Below, in pieces: positions 1-7,458 of a DNA stretch of 20,219 nucleotides. The first letter of the stretch is position 1. Every line of letters starts with the position of its first letter. The stretch spans positions 1-20,219 of the forward strand of contig CAZJOD010000056.1 of the NCBI GenBank assembly GCA_964547525.1. The letters run 5' to 3'. This stretch comes from CAZJOD01 sp964547525. Lineage in GTDB: Bacteria; Bacillota; Clostridia; JAAYHZ01. A model generated the notes under the pieces. It worked only from the letters and a program-made list of their open reading frames with translations. It was not told the origin of the DNA and did not search any database. Position numbers and translations under genes: made by a program.

Positions 1-1
1 T

Positions 2-985
2 GACAATATCAATAATGAAAAATATGATGTTGATAATGCGATTATTCAACAATTTGCGGATATTATAGAAAAAGAATTTGAAAATACAGTACAACGTTTT
101 GCCGAATCTGAATTGCAGCGTTTGGACATACAATATGATACCCTTTCGTTAATCAGAAACAAAGACGGCGTTTCGGTCTGGCGAATATTGACTGGTAATG
201 ATAGCTGCATTCTTAAGTGCTTTGACAAGCCGGAATACCGCCGAGAAATTACTAATTACAAAATTTTATCTTCATGTGGTATTCCCACATTAAAGCTCAT
301 AGCCCATACGGACTGCTCTCTTTTACTGGAAGACATTGAAACAGGTCCATATCGACTGGGTACGATGGAAGATATAAATAACCCGAGAATTGCGGAAAAA
401 ATTGCTATGTGGTATAGAACTCTCCATACAAACGGACGGAAAATCGTGAGTTCCCATAATTTCATTGACGAATGCGACAGCTTGACGATGGAAAATCTTC
501 GTATGATTAAAGAGAAAACAGGTACTTGCGATTTGAACGTCTGGCAGGCGATTGAGCAGAATTTTGAGCAAATCCGTTCTGCCGCAATGAGCTTGCCGAG
601 AACACTCGTCTACACCGATTTTCATTACAGCAATCTTGCGGTAGCACGGGACAGCTCCTCTGCGTTGATTTTCGACTATAACTTCCTGTTTAAATCCTAT
701 GTGTATTCCGACATACGTAATGTTTGCGGTAACTTTTATAATAAAGAAGCAAAGTTGGCGTTTTTATCCTCTTATGGCGCATTTGACGAGTGTGAGGTCA
801 TTGTTGACAATGTGGTAAGCGTCTTGAATTCGTTGAATATAGCTTGTCAGCGGAGAGTTTTCCCAAATTGGGCGAATGGCCTGCTGGAGAAGGTGAAAGA
901 CGGCAAGCTGTTGGCAGCAGTGCAGGAATTGCTTGAAGGAAAAACTAATGAAATTAATTTATTACCATTCCCGATCAGATGGTAG
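2..985 (+). CDS. Aminoglycoside-phosphotransferase-fold kinase, 5' end outside the window
   Basis: The reading frame is open from base 2 to the TAG at 983-985, so the true start probably lies upstream. The only in-frame start inside the window is a TTG at 113 with no ribosome binding site. The C-terminal half carries the kinase signature of the APH/choline-kinase fold. A catalytic loop reads YTDFHYSN (the usual HGDxHxxN, with Asp and Asn kept but the leading His-Gly replaced by Tyr-Thr). About 20 residues later IFDYNF takes the place of the metal-binding Asp motif. The family phosphorylates hydroxyls on small molecules such as antibiotics, choline or sugars; the substrate here cannot be told. 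It is more GC-rich than the block that follows it. Confident in the fold, not in the substrate. Confidence 0.75.
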   Translation, partial: DNINNEKYDVDNAIIQQFADIIEKEFENTVQRFAESELQRLDIQYDTLSLIRNKDGVSVWRILTGNDSCILKCFDKPEYRREITNYKILSSCGIPTLKLIAHTDCSLLLEDIETGPYRLGTMEDINNPRIAEKIAMWYRTLHTNGRKIVSSHNFIDECDSLTMENLRMIKEKTGTCDLNVWQAIEQNFEQIRSAAMSLPRTLVYTDFHYSNLAVARDSSSALIFDYNFLFKSYVYSDIRNVCGNFYNKEAKLAFLSSYGAFDECEVIVDNVVSVLNSLNIACQRRVFPNWANGLLEKVKDGKLLAAVQELLEGKTNEINLLPFPIRW

Positions 986-1011
986 TATAGCGTAATAAAC
1001 AACAGCTTGAA

Positions 1012-1599
1012 TTGTCATTGAAAGAGAAATTTTACCATATTCCGGCCAAAAGAATTAGAAAGGATATGTTGCCATTTCGTTATGTTGCATTATACCAGCC
1101 GATTAATTCTTTTAGTATAAATGATTCCGGTATATGGTATTATGGTGAAGTTATTATGGTTTCCGAAGTTCAAAGAAAAGATATTAGTGAAATACCTACT
1201 AACAAAATCAACAATGAGCTATATTTAAAATTTATTATCAAGGATTGGATTAATTTAAAAGAACCAATAAAAGCTAATGGAACAGGCCTAGGTGTTCATT
1301 TTTATACCAATTCACATCTTTTGTTACTAAGTAGTTCAATTTCAGAATTATACATTCGTTCTAATACAGAATATCGTCTGTATTATGAACTAAAAAGAAT
1401 TACTAAAGAAATTATTATTAATGAATGCGAAAATCAGATTAAAGGTTTCCAATTCCAAGAAACTACTGTCTTTATTTTTAATAATCAAATAATTTTTTCT
1501 TTGGAAAACGGTCGTAGTATGAAATATAATTTATATGATTTTATTAAAAAACCTAGTGTTGCTTTAAAAGAATTTAGAAGGTTTCTAGATATGAAATAA
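1012..1599 (+). CDS. Unknown protein, possible nuclease-accessory (PUA/ASCH-like) domain
   Basis: A 195-residue reading frame from a TTG at 1012; no ATG exists near the N-terminus and the frame opens at 991 after a TAG, so the start is uncertain. There is no signal peptide or membrane segment. The N-terminal half (residues about 20-115), with phrases like FRYVALYQP and WYYGEV followed by a beta-rich stretch, reminds me of a domain found in some restriction-type nucleases and helicases where 'YIAVYxT...xHYAEI' is typical. That is recollection and not an alignment. It is very AT-rich, like the MazG-like and DUF2075 genes downstream. It ends 103 bases before the next gene and may belong to the same acquired block, or may be a fragment of a larger protein. 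Confidence 0.55.
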   Translation: MSLKEKFYHIPAKRIRKDMLPFRYVALYQPINSFSINDSGIWYYGEVIMVSEVQRKDISEIPTNKINNELYLKFIIKDWINLKEPIKANGTGLGVHFYTNSHLLLLSSSISELYIRSNTEYRLYYELKRITKEIIINECENQIKGFQFQETTVFIFNNQIIFSLENGRSMKYNLYDFIKKPSVALKEFRRFLDMK

Positions 1600-1702
1600 T
1601 AGAAAATTATTAACTCAAAGAATTAATATGAAGTTTGCTACTAATAAATATGTTGTTATACTTTTAAAAAATATTAAGTCTTAAAGATAGGGATATATAA
1701 AC

Positions 1703-2017
1703 ATGGATGAAATAATTAACCGAATTTTAGAATTTCGTAACGCACGAGAATGGAAGAAGTTCCATACGCCTTGTAATTTGTCAAAATCAATAGTAATTGA
1801 AGCTGCAGAGCTTTTGGAAAATTTTCAATGGGATGAAAATTATAATGAAGAAAATGTAACCGAAGAATTGGCAGATGTCATTATTTATTGTATTTTATTA
1901 GCCGATAGTTTAAACTTAGATATAAAGTCTATTGTACATGATAAAATTTCAAAAAATGAGATGAAATATCCTGTTGAGAAATCTAAAGGAAATAGTACAA
2001 AATATACGGAATTCTAA
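1703..2017 (+). CDS. MazG-like nucleotide pyrophosphohydrolase
   Basis: A 104-residue all-alpha protein. It has the MazG/dCTPase superfamily metal-binding pattern: EAAELLE near residues 34-40 and EELADVIIY near residues 54-62, that is ExxE followed by ExxD, which binds Mg2+ in NTP pyrophosphatases. The family hydrolyses (d)NTPs to NMP plus pyrophosphate, often non-canonical nucleotides. The length fits the short single-domain members. An AGGGA sequence about 10 bases before the ATG serves as ribosome binding site. Only 11 bases separate its stop from the nuclease-helicase gene, so the two are almost certainly cotranscribed. A role in nucleotide clean-up or in depletion during phage attack is inference from this pairing. 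Confidence 0.85.
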   Translation: MDEIINRILEFRNAREWKKFHTPCNLSKSIVIEAAELLENFQWDENYNEENVTEELADVIIYCILLADSLNLDIKSIVHDKISKNEMKYPVEKSKGNSTKYTEF

Positions 2018-2028
2018 GTGAGGTAAAT

Positions 2029-3960
2029 ATGATTGTTTATGATTCGACTAAGTATGAATTTGTTAATGATGTGTTGAATGACCGTGTAGATGCAAAAATA
2101 TATCAAAAATATAGAGAAAAAATTGGGAAGGTAAATGATGGAGTAAAACGTTCCTGGAGAAATTCAATGGAATTTATGTACAAAGTCCTTAACACTAATA
2201 TAATACCGGATAATTCAGGTGTTGCCATCGAATTCTCAATTCCTTCTTCATCGAAACGCATAGACTTTATTTTGACCGGTTATAACGAAAAAAGAAACGA
2301 GTCGGCAATCATTATTGAACTAAAGCAATGGGACTACGTTGAGAAAGTTGAAAATAAAGACGGAATTGTGAAAACAATTTTAAATAGAGGTATTCACGAA
2401 ACAACCCATCCTTCATATCAAGCATGGTCCTATGCATCTATGATAGAAGATTATAATGAAGCTGTGCAAAAATATAAAATTGGCTTGTTTCCCTGTGTAT
2501 ATTTACATAATTATGATATATCTGATCCTGATCCCCTAACGGATGAAATGTATAAAGATCATTTAGAGAAAGCACCTGTTTACGCAAAAGGAGATCTCTT
2601 TAAGCTCAGAGATTTTATAACTAGATACGTGAAGTACGGGGATGATAAAAATATCTTATATAAGATTGAAAACGGAAAGTTAAAACCATCAAAGTCTCTA
2701 CAAGATTCATTGCTGAGTATGTTAAAAGGTAATAGAGAATTTATTTTAATTGATGAACAAAAGCAAGTATATGAGCAAGCCTTTGATATGGCAAAAAAGT
2801 CGCATAAAGACGGAAGAAAAAGAGTTTTAATTGTAAAGGGCGGACCAGGAACCGGTAAATCGGTTATTTCTATTAACTTACTTGTCAACTTAACGAATCA
2901 AGAGATGGTTTGCCAATACGTTTCTAAGAATGCAGCTCCGAGAAATGTTTATTCTACAAAATTAAAAGGTAGTATTAGAAAAACAAATATTGACAACCTT
3001 TTTAAAGGATCAGGCTTTTATACTGAATCAATAAAAAATGAGATTGATGCCTTGATTGTCGATGAAGCGCATAGATTAAATGAGAAATCAGGTATGTTTC
3101 GTAATAAGGGAGAAAATCAAATCAAGGAAATTATTAATGCGGCAAAATTTTCTGTTTTCTTTATCGATGAAAATCAGAGAATAGACATACATGATATAGG
3201 AAGCATGGATGAAATTTTTAAATATGCAAAGAAAACTAATGCAATAATTGATATTATGGAATTAACTTCACAATTTAGATGTAATGGGTCAGAAGGATAC
3301 ATTGCATGGATTGACGATGTTTTACAAATTCGACAAACGGCTAATTTCGATGGATTTAATCATGATTATGATATACAAGTTATCGACGACCCTAATTTAT
3401 TAAGAGAAATGATTTTAGAAAAAAATAAAATAAATAATAAATCCAGGTTATTAGCAGGATATTGTTGGGACTGGGAGAAAAAAGGCCGCAATAACACTGA
3501 AACAAAAGATATATTTATAACAGATTATAATTTTTCAATGAGCTGGAATTTAGACAATACCAGTACATGGGCGATAGATCCCGATTCGGTTAATGAAGTT
3601 GGATGCATACACACTTCTCAAGGTCTGGAATTTGATTATGTAGGTGTTATAATTGGACCTGATATGAAATATGAAAACAGAAAAGTTATGTGTGATTATA
3701 ATGAACGAGCCAAAACAGATAATTCTTTAAAAGGAATTAAAAAATTATATCAACAAAATCCAGGCAAAGCTTTAAGAATAGCTGACGAAATTATAAAAAA
3801 TACATATCGTACATTATTAACAAGAGGACAAAAAGGTTGTTATGTTTTTTGCGTGGATAAGAATCTATCATATTACTTAAAATCTAGACTGAAAAATGGT
3901 CAATTTATGAAAAATACCACACGAAATGCAGCAGAAGAAAGCAATAAATTTGAAACTTAA
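2029..3960 (+). CDS. PD-(D/E)XK nuclease fused to DUF2075 (Schlafen-like) helicase
   Basis: A 643-residue cytoplasmic protein with two parts. Residues about 60-135 look like a PD-(D/E)XK nuclease: Asp79 (RIDF), then Glu97-Leu-Lys99 (IIELKQ) and Gln131. Residues about 235-615 are a DUF2075/superfamily 1-type helicase core: Walker A GGPGTGKS at 271-278, Walker B ALIVDEAH around 341-348, FIDENQR at 378-384, TSQFRC at 413-418, a motif V-like HTSQGLEFD at 528-536 and a motif VI-like YRTLLTRG at 593-600. All key residues look intact. It follows the MazG-like gene by 11 bases with its own GAGG ribosome binding site. A nucleic-acid-targeting, ATP-driven nuclease is the likely activity; a defence role is inferred. 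Confidence 0.85.
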   Translation: MIVYDSTKYEFVNDVLNDRVDAKIYQKYREKIGKVNDGVKRSWRNSMEFMYKVLNTNIIPDNSGVAIEFSIPSSSKRIDFILTGYNEKRNESAIIIELKQWDYVEKVENKDGIVKTILNRGIHETTHPSYQAWSYASMIEDYNEAVQKYKIGLFPCVYLHNYDISDPDPLTDEMYKDHLEKAPVYAKGDLFKLRDFITRYVKYGDDKNILYKIENGKLKPSKSLQDSLLSMLKGNREFILIDEQKQVYEQAFDMAKKSHKDGRKRVLIVKGGPGTGKSVISINLLVNLTNQEMVCQYVSKNAAPRNVYSTKLKGSIRKTNIDNLFKGSGFYTESIKNEIDALIVDEAHRLNEKSGMFRNKGENQIKEIINAAKFSVFFIDENQRIDIHDIGSMDEIFKYAKKTNAIIDIMELTSQFRCNGSEGYIAWIDDVLQIRQTANFDGFNHDYDIQVIDDPNLLREMILEKNKINNKSRLLAGYCWDWEKKGRNNTETKDIFITDYNFSMSWNLDNTSTWAIDPDSVNEVGCIHTSQGLEFDYVGVIIGPDMKYENRKVMCDYNERAKTDNSLKGIKKLYQQNPGKALRIADEIIKNTYRTLLTRGQKGCYVFCVDKNLSYYLKSRLKNGQFMKNTTRNAAEESNKFET

Positions 3961-3993
3961 AAGCAGATGCTAATCTTGAAGAGGAAGGTAAAG

Positions 3994-4113
3994 GTGACAA
4001 ACAAGAAATTGGAAGTAAATCTTGAAAAAGTCCATAACAAAACAAATGCTAATAATGTAGCTTATCTATTTGTATACGGAACTTTAATGAGTAATCATAA
4101 TAGGGGTATGTGA
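3994..4113 (+). pseudogene. Truncated gamma-glutamylcyclotransferase-like N-terminus
   Basis: A GTG start at 3994, preceded by GAGGAAGGTAAAG, opens a 39-codon frame ending at TGA 4111-4113. Residues 23-36 read VAYLFVYGTLMSNH, which is the diagnostic first strand and loop (YGTLM) of the GGCT/AIG2-like superfamily. The family is normally 110-150 residues, so the rest is missing; bases after 4113 do not resume it. It sits 33 bases after the nuclease-helicase stop, in operon position, suggesting that the original operon had a third gene. Confidence 0.6.
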
Positions 4114-4159
4114 TTATTGGTAAATACCTATATATTTTTGATTTATGAAAGGATAAATA

Positions 4160-4714
4160 ATGGAAAATATAAAATATAGTATCGAAATACTCGATCCTGC
4201 AATTTGGCGCGGATATATTCTGGATTTTGCATATACATCCGATTATTACTATGATGTAGAAGTCAACCATAAAGATGAGAGGTTTGAAATTTTATTTACT
4301 AAAAAGCAATTTCCAAAGACATTTGTGAATTCAAATGTAACATATGATGTACTGTATCAGCCACATTGGAATGGTGCTACCGCTTATGGCATAGTTGAAA
4401 ACGGATGTTTAATTGCAGCAATTGAGACATGGGTCGAGGAATGGTCAAATCGTTTACGTGTAACCGAAATGTGGGTCCATGCCGACTATCGGCGACAAGG
4501 AATCGGTGCTGAGTTGATGAGAATAGCGAAAAGACAAGCAATACAGGAAAAACGACGTGCTGTTATATTGGAAACACAATCGTGTAATACAAAAGCTATA
4601 GCTTTTTACATGTCTCAAGAATTTAAAATAATTGGTTTCGACACATGCTGCTATTCAAACAACGATATAGAACGACGTGAGGTTAGAATGGAAATGGGGT
4701 TTATAATAACTTGA
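4160..4714 (+). CDS. GNAT acetyltransferase, streptothricin-acetyltransferase-like
   Basis: A 184-residue GCN5-type N-acetyltransferase. The acetyl-CoA binding motif A is clear: RVTEMWVHADYRRQGIG around residues 100-116, with RRQGIG as the pyrophosphate loop. It is followed by the C-terminal motif B region (ILETQSCNTKAIAFY, residues 136-150). The ILETQ...N...AxxFY...GF pattern is what I associate with SatA-type streptothricin acetyltransferases, but many uncharacterised GNATs share it, so the substrate is not assigned. The ATG follows an AAAGGA ribosome binding site. It stands alone on its transcript side: the preceding gene is a relic and the next gene is 258 bases away. Its last 5 codons and stop lie in a 17-base sequence repeated at 6160-6176. 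Confidence 0.85.
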   Translation: MENIKYSIEILDPAIWRGYILDFAYTSDYYYDVEVNHKDERFEILFTKKQFPKTFVNSNVTYDVLYQPHWNGATAYGIVENGCLIAAIETWVEEWSNRLRVTEMWVHADYRRQGIGAELMRIAKRQAIQEKRRAVILETQSCNTKAIAFYMSQEFKIIGFDTCCYSNNDIERREVRMEMGFIIT

Positions 4715-4716
4715 CT
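4700..4716 (+). repeat. 17-base direct repeat, copy 1
   Basis: The sequence TTTATAATAACTTGACT overlaps the end of the GNAT gene (codons F-I-I-T-stop) and recurs exactly at 6160-6176. The two copies bracket about 1.44 kb holding the unknown 186-residue gene and the SnoaL-like gene. Confidence 0.8.
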
Positions 4717-4790
4717 CTCCACCGTCAATCGCACATTTGTCCATCATATAAATTTTCCTCCAATAAATGTTCGGTTAACCGCTTATTAAC

Positions 4791-4882
4791 CATTTTACCA
4801 TATACAATAGTTTTATTTATTATATATGAGCAAAATTTCTAAAAAGCACGGTTGCTCTTATATAATACTATATGGTAAAATG
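4791..4882. repeat. MITE-like or hairpin element with 14-bp terminal inverted repeats
   Basis: CATTTTACCATATA at 4791-4804 is the exact reverse complement of 4869-4882, separated by 64 bases. Inside lies a second short inverted pair (GAGCAA 4828-4833, TTGCTC 4852-4857). It sits in the 258-base gap between the GNAT gene and the next gene. It is too AT-rich and too widely spaced for a terminator. A small non-autonomous element or paired regulator sites are possible. No target-site duplication is evident. Confidence 0.55.
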
Positions 4883-4972
4883 TAGTAATATTTATACCGA
4901 ATTTTAATTTTTATCAAATAGCAAATAGGATAGAGACTTGATAATATATTAAAAAATGTTCCGGAGTTATAT

Positions 4973-5533
4973 ATGTTTTTATATCATTATTATGACAAAT
5001 CAATAGGTCCTTTTGTGAACTTATCAGAAATACCTATACACGAAGCGAAAGCTGTTCTAGATAGAATAAAAGAGACTAAACCAAATGTTCAAAGCGCTAA
5101 GCGCCATGCTGAATATATGGAAAATAGGCATTATTACGAAGAAATACTCAGAGCGGAGTTTGCAAAAAAAAGCGGTATTATGATGAGAAAGTCACCGCAT
5201 TATATGGTTGTAGAGCATAGTCCATGGTTAAGCACATGGTTTGAAAATTGTGCTTTTATAAAGATTCCTATTGAGGAGTTTAATCTAAAAACCATTTCGT
5301 TTACATATGGTGATTCCCATCCTACTTTTAGTCCACGAGCAAATAAAATGGATGGAAAAGAGTACCGTAAAAAATTATATATTTATGATGAAATTTTAAG
5401 AATTATAGAAAAATATGAATTGCCTCAGATTTGGAATGATGACGGCAAGTATGGTCCTGAACGTTACATTGAAGCTCATATTTGGTGTGATGAGACAGTT
5501 GATAAATATAAAAAGATAACTTCTGAAAAATAA
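4973..5533 (+). CDS. Conserved protein of unknown function
   Basis: A 186-residue soluble protein with no recognised domain. It is rich in aromatic residues, His and charged residues, and has a stretch around residues 75-130 that looks like a conserved core (HYMVVEHSPWLSTWF, FIKIPIEEF, YGDSHPTF). The C-terminal part contains WNDDGKYGPERYIEAHIW. I recall similar clostridial hypothetical proteins but no function. The many fixed His, Trp and Asp residues suggest an enzyme or ligand-binding protein. A GGAG sequence lies 7-10 bases before the ATG. Its stop is 12 bases before the SnoaL-like start, so the two genes are very probably translated from one mRNA. Confidence 0.7.
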   Translation: MFLYHYYDKSIGPFVNLSEIPIHEAKAVLDRIKETKPNVQSAKRHAEYMENRHYYEEILRAEFAKKSGIMMRKSPHYMVVEHSPWLSTWFENCAFIKIPIEEFNLKTISFTYGDSHPTFSPRANKMDGKEYRKKLYIYDEILRIIEKYELPQIWNDDGKYGPERYIEAHIWCDETVDKYKKITSEK

Positions 5534-5544
5534 TGGGAGGAGAT

Positions 5545-5928
5545 ATGGTTATACAAAAGAATGATTCATTAAAGGAACAATTTTACAAACTAGAAAATCA
5601 ATTATTACAACCAGAAATTAGAAAATCAAAAGATTATATTGATTTAATATTAGCTGATGATTTTATTGAGTTCGGTAGTTCGGGTCGTATATATAATAAA
5701 CGGCAGGAACTTGAAGATTTACCGACATCACCGGTATACAAATGGATAATTACTGATTTTGAAGTGAAATCTTTATCAGAAAATATTACTTTAGTGACTT
5801 ATCGGGCGGCTACATATAGTAATCAAAACGAAAGAATAAAAAACTCTTTACGGAGTTCTATTTGGAAGCTCAATAATGGTAAATGGCAAATGGTATTCCA
5901 TCAAGGCACACCGTTAACTGCACCTTGA
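5545..5928 (+). CDS. SnoaL-like / DUF4440 (NTF2-fold) protein
   Basis: A 127-residue protein. I chose the ATG at 5545 because GGGAGGAG at 5535-5542 is an ideal ribosome binding site for it; an earlier ATG at 5533 overlaps the preceding stop and has no site. The pattern LENQLLQPEIRKSKDYIDLILADDFIEFGSSGR fragment by fragment fits the DUF4440 N-terminus (an LE...LL helix, then DFIEFGSSG). The C-terminus SSIWKLNNGKWQMVFHQGTP is the typical final strand pair. NTF2-like proteins are small cone-shaped ligand-binding or isomerase folds; this one most likely binds a small molecule. It is cotranscribed with the unknown 186-residue gene. Confidence 0.85.
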   Translation: MVIQKNDSLKEQFYKLENQLLQPEIRKSKDYIDLILADDFIEFGSSGRIYNKRQELEDLPTSPVYKWIITDFEVKSLSENITLVTYRAATYSNQNERIKNSLRSSIWKLNNGKWQMVFHQGTPLTAP

Positions 5929-6278
5929 TAATATAAGTGCATAATTCTAATACCGGACATAGATACCGGTTTGAAAGTTATATTGAAGAAAGTAGAATTT
6001 AAAAAATGATTTACATACCGAACTGAGGTGAAAGAATGCTGAAATGTCTTTGGTGGATGTCCGAATGATATTTTCAAGGTATGTATCTATTACCTGAGAA
6101 AGAAAAGCTGCTATATAAACAATAATATAAAATTTAATGAGAGTACAATAGATTTGAGATTTATAATAACTTGACTTATGAATTTACATAAAATAGTATG
6201 ATAATAGATGATAAAACTTGGTTAAATAAAGAGTAATAAGATATATCAAGCAACACGAAGCATGTAATAGAGGTAGTT
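5929..6278. other. 350-base stretch without an intact gene
   Basis: No supportable gene. A frame without a start runs from about 6043 to TGA 6171-6173 and ends in the same R/G-F-I-I-T-stop as the GNAT gene, within the repeated 17 bases. Another short frame (ATG 6036) is broken by TGA. Both may be relics, but neither matches a family I know. An AGAGG ribosome binding site for the DUF1905 gene lies at the right end. Confidence 0.5.
6160..6176 (+). repeat. 17-base direct repeat, copy 2
   Basis: Exact second copy of the 17 bases at 4700-4716, in the same reading phase relative to a short frame ending at TGA 6171-6173. Confidence 0.8.
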
Positions 6279-6554
6279 ATGGGAAAAGTATATGAATTTG
6301 AAGCGCTGATTAAGAAAGTTCCTGATATTGACGGTGCATATATCGAAATACCTTTTGATGTGAAGGCGGAATTTGGAAAAGGGAGAGTGCCTGTCATTGC
6401 TACATTTGACGGTGAACCATACGAAGGAAGTCTTGTCAAAATGAAAACACCATGCCATATAATTGGAATCAGGAAAGATATAAGGGCTAAAATTGGCAAA
6501 CAACCCGGCGATGTAATCAAGGTGACGATTAAAGAAAGAACGGTTGAGAAGTAA
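6279..6554 (+). CDS. DUF1905 domain protein
   Basis: A 91-residue protein that is a single DUF1905 beta-barrel domain: N-terminal YEFEALIKKVPDIDGAYIEIP, then VKAEFGKGRVPVIATFDGEPY, and a C-terminal IRKDIRAKIGKQPGDVIKV stretch. The family has no known function. In many bacteria this domain is fused N-terminal to a YdeI/OmpD-associated domain, and here a YdeI gene follows 231 bases downstream as a separate gene. An AGAGG ribosome binding site precedes the ATG. Confidence 0.85.
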   Translation: MGKVYEFEALIKKVPDIDGAYIEIPFDVKAEFGKGRVPVIATFDGEPYEGSLVKMKTPCHIIGIRKDIRAKIGKQPGDVIKVTIKERTVEK

Positions 6555-6785
6555 GATCTAAATGCCATGGGAGCGGCTGGAACAATGCGCTGCTGAAGAT
6601 GTGGACGTATGCTTGATGCGCTGCGGCCATATCAGTTCAAAATAAGCCAAATCCTGCAAAAATTGATTGGAAGTGCTGAAAAACGTAATAGCAATTCTCC
6701 TTGATATGGACGAGTTGGATATAGCACTAACTGAGGATAAAAACAATAAATAGCTAATAAATTATTGCAGAAGGGAAGTGCACTT
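6555..6785. other. Intergenic stretch with possible relic frames
   Basis: Two short frames are visible. One is 27 codons from ATG 6562 to TAA 6643-6645, Cys-rich in its second half (CAAEDVDVCLMRC). The other has 26 codons and ends at TAG 6751-6753 (VLKNVIAILLDMDELDIAL). Neither has a convincing ribosome binding site or family. The first part is clearly more GC-rich than its surroundings. Confidence 0.4.
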
Positions 6786-7355
6786 ATGAGAGCTAATGTA
6801 CCCGAGTTGTTATTTTCATCACGCGATGATTTCCGTGCATGGTTGAAAGAAAATGCGGAAACGAGTGAGGGAGTGTGGCTCATATTCGGAAAAACAAAGG
6901 CGGTTGTCACCTTATCCGCAAACGACGCTTTGGAAGAAGCATTATGTTTCGGGTGGATTGACGGGCAAATGCAGAGCATAGACAATACAAAATACCGTAA
7001 ATACTTTGCAAAGCGCCGTCCAAAAAGCGTTTGGTCTGAAAAGAATAAAAAAATAGTAGATATGCTTCGCAAAGCAAATTTGATGACCGAATTGGGTGAA
7101 AAAGCTGTGGAAGCTGCAATAAAAAACGGAACATGGGATGCTCCGAAAGTCAATCCGATAACTGATGAACAAGTCAAAGCGTTCGAGGAAAAGCTGGCCG
7201 GTATTTCTCCTGCATATGAGAATTTCAAAAATATGTCGAGGTCTGTTCAATTCACATACACGGGGAGATACCTCTCATTTAAGACTGAGGAAGCTCGGCA
7301 AAGGGATTTTGAAAAAATCATTGACAGGCTTAATAAGAATCTGAAACCAATGTGA
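6786..7355 (+). CDS. YdeI/OmpD-associated family protein
   Basis: A 189-residue protein. The ATG at 6786 is chosen over a TTG at 6765 because AAGGGAAG at 6771-6778 is a good ribosome binding site at proper distance. Features typical of the YdeI family: an N-terminal FSSRDDFRAWLKEN, then GVWLIFGKTK, the very characteristic EALCFGWIDGQ followed by YAKRRPKSVWS-type residues (here YFAKRRPKSVW), and a C-terminal YLSFKTEEARQRDFEKII tail. Family members are linked to envelope or bacteriocin tolerance in annotation only; the biochemical function is unknown. Together with the upstream DUF1905 gene it forms a split version of a commonly fused pair. Confidence 0.88.
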   Translation: MRANVPELLFSSRDDFRAWLKENAETSEGVWLIFGKTKAVVTLSANDALEEALCFGWIDGQMQSIDNTKYRKYFAKRRPKSVWSEKNKKIVDMLRKANLMTELGEKAVEAAIKNGTWDAPKVNPITDEQVKAFEEKLAGISPAYENFKNMSRSVQFTYTGRYLSFKTEEARQRDFEKIIDRLNKNLKPM

Positions 7356-7458
7356 GCTAAATATGTCCCTGAAGTAATCTCATGGCGGATGTGCCGGATA
7401 AATATGGAGTTCGCTGGTTATAGTCTTACTGGGAATAGAACATGAGTCAAAATAACAT

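Noticed and set aside
113..985. Kinase gene starting at the TTG at 113
   Set aside because: The frame is open to the window edge with coding-like residues, and no ribosome binding site precedes 113.
1703..2017. HisE-type phosphoribosyl-ATP pyrophosphatase
   Set aside because: No histidine genes nearby and the motif spacing and partner gene fit the MazG/dCTPase-like group better.
6036..6125. A 29-codon frame (ATG 6036) with one internal TGA after MLKCLWWMSE, possible selenocysteine or recoding
   Set aside because: No stem-loop of SECIS type is evident after the TGA and no family match; more likely non-coding or relic DNA.
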